Positions 11,719 to 23,700 of a DNA stretch of 64,000 bases are shown here, piece after piece (the first letter of the stretch is position 1; each line of letters begins with the position of its first letter). This DNA is from Marthasterias glacialis (taxonomy: Eukaryota > Echinodermata > Asteroidea > Forcipulatida > Asteriidae): NCBI GenBank assembly GCA_911728455.2, contig OU452227.1:16756110-16820109 (forward strand), written 5' to 3'. Under the pieces are notes generated by a model, which was given only the letters and a program-made list of their open reading frames with translations, was not told the DNA's origin and ran no database searches. The translations under genes and the position numbers were made by a program.

Positions 11719-14700
11719 GTAAGATTTGTGTACATATTCAATTTATTGTGATCATAAAGACATTAATTAATATTTGTTGGTTGCCTAAAAAGAAAAAAAA
11801 AAGTAGACTGTGACTGCCATTTTTTTAACTTATTATGACTAAAAATCATTAAAAATTTTCCCCGTTATTATGTTTTTGTTTGCAAAGAGTAAAACATCAA
11901 ACAGTTGAATGCATCATTCTAAATTCATGAAATAGGTTGATTAACATCTGCTCCCTATATTACTATTTCGTCGTGTGCCCGGCAAAGGGGCGTAAGGCCT
12001 TAAGCCCTTTTGCCGAGAACATAAAGTAGTTCGTCCCAGCCTCCATGGTCCCAGTAACAAAAGGACTTAATCAACAAAATGGCTCCTGACATTAAAAATA
12101 TGTCATTTTTGTTAGTTTTTTTTGCTAGAATTACCCTGAAGACATGTTTCCCCATTCCCCATTCAGAATTTTACCTTTCATTCTAGAATGACTTTTGCAT
12201 GGCAACATGTTTACCAAACTTTCCCGCTCATAATTCTTGAAACACAAATTATAACATAAATTGCTTATGTCCTTTTACCGGGAACTTTCCCTTAGGTCCT
12301 TTTGCCGGGCACACGACGATTTAGTATTAATAACTAAGTAAATTTTGTTACTTTTCATTTAGGTTCTTGTAATTCCGGCAACCAGTGCCCAAAGTTTTGG
12401 GGAAATATCCTCAAGATTGCAGGACTTCAAGTTGTTTTAACAATATTTTGGTTCACAAGACCAGAATCAAAATGAGAAGAAAAAAATTATTTCATTGTAT
12501 CGCAGTTATAGTTTAACATACATTGAAATGGTTTTACTTGAACAAGTGCTGAAAGAAGATTTTATCTTATTTGTCCTATGACTATGAGTATTTAATAATA
12601 CACCTATGATGCACCCTATGACCCCTGCTATGACCCCCACCCCGAGTCAAAAAATTAGCACACCTGTCGCATGTTGTGGATTTGTAGTAATTGTACACTC
12701 TTTGGAAGATTTTTTTACGTACCTATCACGGAAATTGACGCACCACCTATGGCCAACCTACATATGAAAATGTGTATGACGGCTGGCGCCCAGAAGTCAG
12801 CCTATATTCCAATGGCAGTTCACCTGCATTTGTCTCAGTAACGTAAGGCACCTGTCTGCATGTGCAACTTATAAACTAATCTGATTCCTAGACCCAATAA
12901 TCTCTGACTACTGTCAGAGATTTTTTGGTCACGGAACCAGACTACTTAAAAAACGCAATCTTGTGCCCATGACTCAATGATCGATCCCGCTTTATTGTGA
13001 CAGATATACAGTGTAGTACATGACAGGCCCAAGGTGGTCAACTGAACTCACAATGCTACGAATTGTGTGGCTGTTACAATGTTTGAGGGCACATATAACT
13101 TTTATGAGGGAAATTTAAAGGGGCACCAAGGCAATGACCAGTGGCATGGAGGCATGTATCTCCATTGCCTCCATGAAGTATCAGGCCTGCATTTGTTTAA
13201 CACATTTTCACACATGTATGTACAACCCATGAATGTAGGGTCTTGTTATTATTAATGGAAAATAAAACCACTTTCACTTTTGTGTCATGTTTGTTTAAAA
13301 CTTTCATTTTAATTGTTTGTACTCTCAAGTCAGTTGCATTGACCGTAACCTGTTGGTCAGAGACCAGATTGTTAAGATCATCCCAACTATTCTCAATTTT
13401 GATTGATTCTGGTTACAATAGACCAATTGTGCGACCCTCATCATGTGACCTATTGTGGGTATTACATGTAAACAAACACATCGTCCTATAGGAAAGTGTG
13501 GTATGGTACATGATGATTGTTGCATTTGTTTATTCGATAGATGCTTTTCTTGCTCGAAATCTGTGAAAAATATTCCAGAGTTTCTACCAGAGACCTTAGA
13601 GTGGCTGAATAAAGCCAGTAAGGACAGTTCCAGCAAGTCTTGGAAATTGTACAAGTAATGTATAAATGTGCACGATGTGTACTAGTGCACGACGGAACGT
13701 TAGGCCAGACGACCGCGATCACACACTTTTCAACACAAGAATTTCAAAGTTTTGAAGCTGAATCATCCAAAGAAATTGCTTTCTAAAACTGTGACTCCTT
13801 TGCCTATTTGAAATTTCGCAAGGCCAGGTATAATTGCTCACTTTTCCAACTTTGTTTACCCTTTTTGTACAGTGATTTAGGCCTACATTACAAACAAAAT
13901 AACAGGCGGGTGGCTACATAGTCGCCCGGTGCCGGTAGTGCATAAGTCAAAATAAACCTCTTGTAGTAGAATACTGGTAGTTTATGAAACAATCATGTGA
14001 TTATTATCAATGTCACAACATACGACTTTAATAAAATGGCTTAGTAACTGGCTTACCAAAAGCCGACTTTTGGTGTGTCTCTGTCGGTAATGGCTTGTCT
14101 TTGCGCGTAGTTTGCCATCAGCTCAGATGACGTAGTACCCACAATAGGTCACGTGATGACATGTAAACATTGGTCGCGCAATTGGTCTATTTGCTGTTGG
14201 GTACTCCTAACAACTAGAATTTGAGGTAATACGTTGATAGTGCAATCAGTGTTCAAACCTTAACCTCAGTTCAGTATACATTAATATGTGGCACAGCGGT
14301 GAAGTGCACTGGACTCAAGCTGTGGTGTTTTTAATCAGCAGAGTGTGAGTTCCAGTCCTGGTCTTGACACTTGTGTCCTTAAGCAAGACACTTAACCATT
14401 ATTGCTTCATCCTTCAGATGGGACGTAATGCTGTAGGCTCCCTGTGCCATATTACAGACTATTAATGCATGTAAAAGAACCCAGTACACTTACATGTATC
14501 GCTAAGAGAATGGGTTCACCCCAGTGTTTATGGCATAGTTGGCTACAGTTGGCTGCATTCCCTCATCTAGATGCTAAACAGGCTTTTAATTCTTTCACTA
14601 CAGAATATAATGTTCAGCTGTGACGGAATTGTTTAATATTTTGTTGATTTCGAGCCGGCTCTCCGGCGTATGAAGTAATTCACAAAGCCGCTGTAAGCGT

Positions 14701-17700
14701 GACAATTATTTCTTTATTCTTTATGCTTGTGTTTTGGCAGTGACAATATTGTGATCAGTTGCTAACATTGTCAAGCCTGTACATGTAAATGCTTACAGAA
14801 GTGAAACTTGATTCTTTTATCATGTTTATTGACTCAGGTTTCCCCTTTTTAATACCAATTTCATGAAGCTGTTCTGCAGAAACATCCACTGGTAATTTTT
14901 TAATTAACCCTAGCAATGCCATATTGTGTAATGCCATGCATTTTTTAAAGCTGTAAATTACTAGTGTTTTTAGAAATTGCAAATGACAATTTTACAAACA
15001 ATTAAGTAGTCAAGGCATGCATAAGTTCAAAGCCGACTTCTCAAACTGTTTTGGTCATATTGTAGTTTGAACTCTCACAAACGTCATTTTGAGGTTACAC
15101 GGCGTGTTAACCAACACAATACAAGAATGTTTTTAAAAAGAGAGCTGATTGAATTGGCCTGCCAGTACACAGTCTGAAAATTGGGCTAGTTGAATTGGCC
15201 CTGCCAGTACACAGTCTGAAAATTGGGCTGGTTGAATTGACCCTGCCAGTACACAGTCTGAAAATTGGGCTGGTTGAATTGGCCCTGCCAGTACACAGTC
15301 TGAAAATTGGGCTGGTTGAATTGGCCCTGCCAGTACACAGTCTGAAAATTGGGCTAGTTGAATTGACCCTGCCAGTACACAGTCTGAAAATTGGGCTGGT
15401 TGAATTGGCCCTGCCAGTACAAAGTCTGAAAATTGGGCTAGTTGAATTGGCCCTGCCAGTACACAGTCTGAAAATTGGGCTGGTTAAATTGGCCCTGCCA
15501 GTACACAGTCTGAAAATTGGGCTGGTTGAATTGGCCCTGCCAGTACACAGTCTGAAAATTGGGCTGGTTGAATTGGCCCTGCCAGTACACAGTCTGAAAA
15601 TTGGGCTGGTTGAATTGACCCTGCCAGTACACAGTCTGAAAATTGGGCTGGTTGAATTGGCCCTGCCAGTACACAGTCTGAAAATTGGGCTGGTTGAATT
15701 GACCCTGCCAGTACACAGTCTGAAAATTGGGCTGGTTGAATTGGCCCTGCCAGTACACAGTCTGAAAATTGGGCTGGTTGAATTGGCCCTGCCAGTACAC
15801 AGTCTGAAAATTGGGCTAGTTGAATTGACCCTGCCAGTACACAGTCTGAAAATTGGGCTGGTTGAATTGGCCCTGCCAGTACAAAGTCTGAAAATTGGGC
15901 TAGTTGAATTGGCCCTGCCAGTACACAGTCTGAAAATTGGGCTGGTTAAATTGGCCCTGCCAGTACACAGTCTGAAAATTGGGCTGGTTGAATTGGCCCT
16001 GCCAGTACACAGTCTGAAAATTGGGCTGGTTGAATTGGCCCTGCCAGTACACAGTCTGAAAATTGGGCTGGTTGAATTGACCCTGCCAGTACACAGTCTG
16101 AAAATTGGGCTGGTTGAATTGGCCCTGCCAGTACACAGTCTGAAAATTGGGCTGGTTGAATTGACCCTGCCAGTACACAGTCTGAAAATTGGGCTGGTTG
16201 AATTGGCCCTGCCAGTACACAGTCTGAAAATTGGGCTGGTTGAATTGGCCCTGCCAGTACACAGTCTGAAAATTGGGCTGGTTGAATTGGCCCTGCCAGT
16301 ACACAGTCTGAAAATTGGGCTGGTTGAATTGGCCCTGCCAGTACACAGTCTGAAAATTGGGCTGGTTGAATTGGCCCTGCCAGTACACAGTCTGAAAATT
16401 GGGCTGGTTGAATTGGCCCTGCCAGTACACAGTCTGAAAATTGGGCTGGTTGAATTGGCCCTGCCAGTACACAGTCTGAAAATTGGGCTGGTTGAATTGG
16501 CCCTGCCAGTACACAGTCTGAAAATTGGGCTGGTTGAATTGACCCTGCCAGTACACAGTCTGAAAATTGGGCTGGTTGAATTGGCCTAGGACCCTGCTAG
16601 GGGTTAATCAAAACATGGGTGGCACAATGATGGCAGTAATGTAAACTATTTTGGCTGGTAATCTGCTTCTGCTAAGCAGGGTTGTACAAATGTTTGTGCT
16701 TACCAGTTTTATATTCCTATTTCAGACCTATTTCGGTCCTATTTTCGCTTCCAAGTGGAAAATACCCAACATTCTTTGCCAACGCCAACCCTGTATGAAA
16801 GACCCCGCCCCCCGAAACAGGAAAAGAGAAAAAGTGAATACTTGACATGCCTGAGTGAACTTCCTATAAAAGTGCCGAAAAACACATGAATGTCGAAATT
16901 CTATAGGGTATTATGCCAGTTTCACAAGTAAAAAAAAAAAACAAGCCAATAACTATTCTGTCAGTACAAATCGGGAGAAATAACTAGTGTAGTTGTACTA
17001 ATATTCATGTGGTACTTCCTTCAACTTGATGATGATCATACTAGCCTTGAATACATGTAGATCTCAGGTTTAAATTCAGATCAGAAATAACAGCCTGGAA
17101 TACCCCTAATGACAAAGACTACGTTTGCAGTGACACTGTGTGAATTCTCTCCTTTATATATAATGCAGTCTTGAGAAGAATCCACACTTATTTATTGACT
17201 GATCCACTTATTAACTGACCGATGCAAACCTTCACATCTTATCTACACCTATTCAAGTCTCCAACAGGCTATTTTATTTCCAGCCATGGGTGAAAGTGAA
17301 TAATTTCTTTGTAAATTTGCAGGTCATACCAAAACAGTAGTGATTGTGGCAGAGTGATCTAGACTATCAAACTCAAGTTCTGGTGGCTGAGTCATCAGAG
17401 TGTGGGTTTGAATCCCGGTTGTGACACTTAGGTCCTTGTGTCCTTGAACAAGACACATTTTAATTGCTTCTAATCACCTAGGAGTGAGGATAGAGATTGT
17501 TGATGTGAATGATTAGCAACCTGTGTGCCAATTTGGTTGCCGGTGCTGCATACTTAGGAGCTGAGATGGTTTCAGGAATGTTTAAAGCCCAATGAACAGG
17601 GGTAGTGCACATGGTAATAATATAAGGTGCTTTGGTACAATGTTTAAAAGTGCCTAATAAATGCAGATGTCTATCGTAATATTATTATTAATAACAACAA

Positions 17701-20700
17701 TAAATAAATAGAGACATAACTTTGTTACACTTTATTTCAATCTCATTTTGTGCTAATCTGACGTGTGAATCTTGTTTCTTTTGTTTACAGAGCTGAGAAG
17801 ACAGAGGTATTGAACGATGATCTGCAGCAGGTATGTACAATTCTGTCAATATACTGCGTCAATATATTTTAGTGGTCCAAATTATTTTGAAAGTCTCCGT
17901 CTTGAAAACTCAAGCAGCTATGCCAATAATTTTGTCAACACCTTTACAACTTTGTTTGTGTAAGTGACCTTATCCGAGGTCATCAACCGCTCAAAACCGG
18001 ATGTTGAAGTTCGTGACAAATATCTCAAAAACTACAATTCAGAATGTCACGTAATTTCTTTGATAGGTCTTAGAACGATCGTTACACATGACAAATGTAT
18101 TTATTGATTGTAAATACTTGTAAAGATATTGCTGCTTCTTTTGGAGTAACGCGTTAAAGTCTTCTCGGAGTTAGACACTTTTAGTTACTTACAGCTATTT
18201 CTATGTAGTATGTACAAATGTATACAGTCCCAATTGGCATTGCGCCAACTTCCCTTTGTGAGTCTATTACCTGCAACTCAGGGCTTAAGTACAAACAATG
18301 GTTGTTTTATCACTTAAGCTGCTCATGCCACCAAACAGCCGTAGATACACTGTGATTTACATTTGAAATTTCAACACTCGTTGAATATACTAGTGGGTAG
18401 TGCCACGCTTTGTGTTAAGCTCAGTAATGGAATGATTGTAACACATACCGAAATTCATTTGTTGAAACTTTACATGTAGCTAGACTATAACTTGTGGATG
18501 CTAAGAAAGTTGTGATGTCATGATGGCGTCATTAGGTTTTGAATTTCAAGATTTTTTAGCATTAAATTTATAAATCTTTTAAAATCAATATCAAATCAAG
18601 CACGAGAGACTTTTGGTGGTATTTTGCGGGATTATATTTGGATAATATAGGTCTTCATTTTTTGTCATGTGCGTGACCTCCCGTGACCTCTACTTCCGGT
18701 CAAAACCTGAAGTGCCTTGTAATTTAACAGTGGCAACTTTTTGAAGTTGTTTTCAACAATGTTATAGTCCGTCAAGGGTCTGCTTTTAAAAATTGGACTG
18801 ATGACGTCATCAAATTCAAGAGCGCCCCCTAGTGGCAGGTTAAGTACAGTTCAAAATACACTTTTACTTGATATCTGTGATGAAGGTTATGGTAACCATT
18901 TTAAAGTTGGTATAAATAATGACCTTCAGGCAGACAACAAATGTGTGAAGTAGTACATTGAAGTAGTCATCATATGTCACATGGTATTACATTAAAGGTG
19001 CACTTTTTGAAGTCTTTTATCTACCAACCTACACATTTGGATGACTTGAAGCTTGGTATGTTGTTAGACATTGCAAAAAGGTGGAGTGACATCATTATGA
19101 TGTCATGTTTTACAATTTTTTGAATTTGTGAGCACTTATTAAATATCATGAGAACGAAACCAGCTACAATCAAAATTTTTCTTGCACCAGGCTTGGAAGG
19201 TCACCAATTCATAAAGTATGGAGTGATATCATCATGATGTCATAACCTTTCATGTTGCATCACCAAAATAGGAATTAAAAAGATCTATATTGTTACAAAT
19301 TTCAACCTGATCTTTCTGCTATTATCTATAGATCACTCTTTTGATTCCCACTTGGCAATAGGTATAACACAAATTATTCATGATCTGGATAGTATTCATG
19401 AGGCTTCATTTTAGAGTTTACTGCCAAAAGCCATGAAAATGCACTTTTACGGTATAACTTTTGCCAGTGTAACATGAATTTTGATTTTGAATGGTAGCAT
19501 GGTGTTTTTGTCATTGATATCATTAGCACAGATATCCGGAACACCTAGTGTTTGCTGCAACAAACACACAAGCTCTAGTTTTGTATGTCTTTGTTATTAT
19601 TGTGTACATAAATGAAGTGTGCTCTGTATGAACAGTGACTGTGATTATAACACTACTTGTTACCAGGAAGTCAGATGATGTTATCTGACTTGAATGCACA
19701 TACTGTACATGTACATGTAATACACAGTATTGTCATTAGCCTGCACGTTTTTGAAAAAATAGAAACAAGTGTAGGGGATTTTTATGAACTTGTCATTGAC
19801 TTGTTTTCACAACAATTTGAAAAGTTGTTGCCACTGTATTGCTTTTAGAAAGGTTTTAATGTATTTTGTACATTATGTATTCACCGCTGTATGTACATTA
19901 TTTTAATAGAAAATGGAAATTATGCTCACGTAACTTTAACTGTACTGTATATCTGATAAATGATTGTGATTTAAAAATATTGTTTATTGTGATTGAATGT
20001 AATTTAATCTCATTTTTGGTCTTCTTTTCTTTTGTCAGTGTGAGAAAAAAGTTGACATTATTAAAGATGCTTGTCAGAAAACAGTGAAGAAGCTAGCAGC
20101 TTGTCTTCAGGGATCAGGCCAAGATGTAGAGAAGAGAACGGTAAAAATTACACTTCCTTTCAGACTTGGGATAAATTACATACTCAATTTGACCTTGTGA
20201 CATTCATGTACTGTGCTTAGAACAAAGATAAAGTATACAAAAGTATCATGGGTGCATAAATTTACATGAAATTAAAATGGGTACCAAATTCTTCCAAGTA
20301 CTCAAATTTCCAGGCAAACGTGGCTATTGTATTAAGAGTAAAAATGTATTGTATTAAAAAACCATACCCCTTTATAATAAATAGCCCCAATCTTCCGATT
20401 ACCTTAAATTCACAGTATTTTTGGCCGCACAATGAATTGGCGGCTATGGCTACGTCTGTGGCTGGCTCATTGTGTTGTCATGCGTTGAGGTATAGGACGT
20501 CCTTAGCAACACCCTTAGCAACAGTTCTAGCCATAGCCGTAGCTGACAATTAAGATCCGGCCTAACTAAGTAATTGGATAGAACTTTCCATGGTATAGTG
20601 TTCCATATGTGCCACCTTTATTCAGAATATTTTATACCGTCGCATTTTTTTTTTACCGTCGCATTTTTTTTTTCCGTCGCATTTTTTTTTTTCCGTCGCA

Positions 20701-23700
20701 TTTTTTTTTTCCGTCGCATTTTTTTTTTCCGTCGCCTTTTTTTTTTTCCGTCGCCTTTTTTTTTTTCCGTCGCCTTTTTTTTTTCCGTCGCCTTTTTTTT
20801 TTCCGTCGCTTTTTTTTTTTCCATCGCCTTTTTTTTTTCCGTCGCCTTTTTTTTTTCCGTCGCCTTTTTTTTTCCCGTCGCCTTTTTTTTTTACCGTCGC
20901 ATTTTTTTTTTCCGTCGCATTTTTTTTTACCGTCGCACGTGACTCCCACGTGATGAGGTTGTTAAACTTTGAGCTTGCAAGAAAATGTTTGTGTGAGGAG
21001 TCTCTGTTTTTCGGACATTAGTTAATTGTTTTACATTATATAAAGTTGTTCTCTCTCCGCTGAGGACGCGTGTTGACACGTATGTGTGTTGGTTAGCGTT
21101 GTATGCTATGTATTGCATTACTAAAGCGTCACCTCATTTTTGTGACCAACACAAGTTTTCTAACTGTAAAAGTACACATTTTAGGCAATGGAATTCCGAA
21201 AATCTACAACACAATATGAATCTAAGAATATTTGCGGTTATAATGAACATAAGCATGAGTTGACATTATTGCATTATAATAATCAATAGAAGTGTTTAAA
21301 ACTACGGAGAAAGGTTGGCATCCTCACCTATGGAAGATTGTGCAGGCGGGGAGGATGGGGGGGGGGGGTCGCTAGACTTCAAAGGGCGTCAACACGCGTC
21401 CTCAGCGGAGAGAGAACAACTTTATATAATGTAAAACAATTAACTAATGTCCGAAAAACAGAGACTCCTCACACAAACATTTTCTTGCAAGCTCAAAGTT
21501 TAACAACCTCATCACGTGGGAGTCACGTGCGACGGTAAAAACAAATGCGACGGAAAAAAAAAAATGCGACGGAAAAAAAAAATGCGACGGAAAAAAAAAA
21601 ATGCGACGGAAAAAAAAATGCGCCGGAAAAAAAAATGCGCCGGAAAAAAAAAAGCGCCGGAAAAAAAAATGCGCCGGAAAAAAAAAATGCGACGGTAAAA
21701 AAAAAATGCGACGGAAAAAAAAAATGCGACGGGAAAAAAAAATGCGACGAAAAAAAAAAATGCGCCGGAAAAAAAAATGCGCCGGAAAAAAAAAATGCGA
21801 CGGTAAAAAAAAAATGCGACGGAAAAAAAAAATGCGACGGAAAAAAAAATGCGACTGAAAAAAAAAATGCGACGGTATAAAATATTCTGAATAAAGGTGG
21901 CACATATGGAACACCATACCATGGTGAAGTTGATATCAGTCTAGATGGTTGACATTTCTGAAATGATTAAATGATGAGATTGATGACATGTTCAGAACTC
22001 TGGAGAAACCATGACGATCATGACACTGTTTGAAAATGATGTCATTTTATGCTGTAACTAATAATCTGACACTTTAATACTGCTGTAATGTAAAGGTTTT
22101 CACTGATGACTCCTTGCTTTGTCTGCTGATCTTTGTGGCATTGTTGAAACCCAGAATGAATTAATCTTTAGGTCCGATAAGATTATATGAAATTACAGAG
22201 TTTGCATTATATTGTTTTACACAGTTATGATTTCCTAGACATAAAACTGAAAGTTGTTCCAAGAAACTGATGTAAATGATGCATGTGTAAAAATAAAGAG
22301 GATGCATTTGTTATAAGAATACCACATCATCCATTACTTGTGTTACTGTACAAGCAAGGTCAGACTACATGTCATACATACATACATGTTTATGACATTA
22401 TTTGAAATGTAGTAATTGCAACGACATGTACTTCTTGACAAAGGAATTTTCACAATCTAAAAAAATAAGAACTTGTGCATCATTTGTGTTAGAGGTACAT
22501 ACCTATTTTGTATTTTGTAAGTATGTCTTAGTTTTGCCCTGTGATGCTACCAACCATGTTACACGTATGTGTTTGAAACTGAAAAAAATAGTAATAATAA
22601 TTAAATAATTTAATTGTTGAATACAGGATTGGTATTCAGCAAAAATATTGTCAGCAAAAAATCAGTGTCAGTCTGAAAGCTTACTGATTATGAAGTTCAT
22701 ACCAGTACTAATGTTCCATAGAAATATTTCTGTCTGAAATACCGTCAAAGTCGAGAAAACAGAATTCATAGACCCCAATTTTAATTTCAGTTGTAACAAT
22801 AGACCTTATGCACATGACGTCATTTGAGTAGGGCGCCCTCGTCTAGAGGTCAAAATGAGGTTGTTCATTGGCCAATCCTGTGCGCCGCGCGTACAAATCT
22901 CTGCGTTTCCATTGTTACATCATCGATTTACCTCTAAGATGGCGGCTTGATGACGTCAATGCATAAGGTCTATCAAAATTAAGGACAATGTGTTTGCATG
23001 CTGAAAAGTGTGCATGGTTTTTCACTATTTTCTCCTGACTCAGACGACAGATTGAGCCCAAATTTTTACAGGTTTGTTTTTTTCATGTATATATTGAATC
23101 ACACAAACTAAGAACACTACACTACCACCTTTACCAATCCCATTGGCCTATTTTACCTTTAATATGTAAGAAGCATCTAATGAGCTGTTGCAGCCTTGGC
23201 ATTTGCCAACTCATGGGTAAATGCTATCATTCAACCTGGGAAGTCCTTTTTATTCTCTGTGTTGTTTATTCTTGAAATATCTTCCTGTTCTAATATGAAA
23301 CTAAAACAGCCTCAAACAAAATTACCATTAGCTTTCCTGGTAGAAGGAAAACAGTTGCTAGATAATGACAAGGAAGTAACAAAGATCATCTTTAAAAAAA
23401 AAACCTGTTATGTACAGGGAGTTTGGGTTGAAAGAAATCAAGGTATAAGAGTTCAATGCACTTTATGTACATGTGTAGTGTATGTGTTTTCAAAGCCTTG
23501 CTTGTTGCCTGTCATTGGCTGTGCACGTATTTTTTTATTTTTTTTGGCACTCCAAATCTCTTTACACATTTTTTGCCTTCAGCTGTATGGCATTATACCT
23601 TATACCCAATAGGAGGTCACGTGACCGCATGTCAACATTGTTGTGCAATCGGTCTATTCCTATTTAGATCATAACACTTGTAATGGTTTGAAGTGGCATA

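Larger units (their letters stand above)
11719..17790 (+). other. RhoGAP intron 1 (6.07 kb): repeat-rich
   Basis: Holds, in order, a CGTCGTGTGCCCGG-ended MITE (11968-12319), MITE C (13417-14191), a type 1 SINE (14285-14600), the 42-bp minisatellite (15146-16586), a fragment of MITE D (16650-16710) and another type 1 SINE (17352-17690). No further coding exon was seen. Confidence 0.7.
20588..21924. mobile_element. TU-like foldback element with tandem-repeat arms
   Basis: A 1337-bp inverted structure. Left arm 20588-21077 starts CCATGGTATAGTGTTCCATA; right arm 21388-21924 is its reverse complement, ending TATGGAACACCATACCATGG. Each arm has an outer unique segment of about 50 bp, a long tract of 17-19-bp units (CCGTCGC plus a T run at left, GCGACGG or GCGCCGG plus an A run at right), and an inner unique segment of about 140 bp ending at GGACGCGTGTTGAC. 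The central loop (about 310 bp) has a 12-base G run. No transposase is present. Long inverted arms made of an outer tandem-repeat domain and an inner domain are what is described for sea urchin TU elements and Drosophila FB. It lies in RhoGAP intron 3. Confidence 0.85.

Noticed and set aside
15438..16556. Long minus-strand frames (YWQGQFNQPNFQTV repeats) as a repetitive protein gene
   Set aside because: They are the complement of the intronic 42-bp minisatellite; openness follows from unit length and lack of stops, and no exon signals surround them.
15146..16586. CRISPR-like array
   Set aside because: Units abut with no unique spacers, and the context is an animal intron; it is a minisatellite.
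20574..20953. FFFSVAFFF/FFFRRI-type and KKKATEKKK-type repeat proteins at 20.6-20.9 kb and 21.4-21.9 kb
   Set aside because: Translations of the T- and A-run tandem repeats in the foldback arms; no start context, domain or splice logic.
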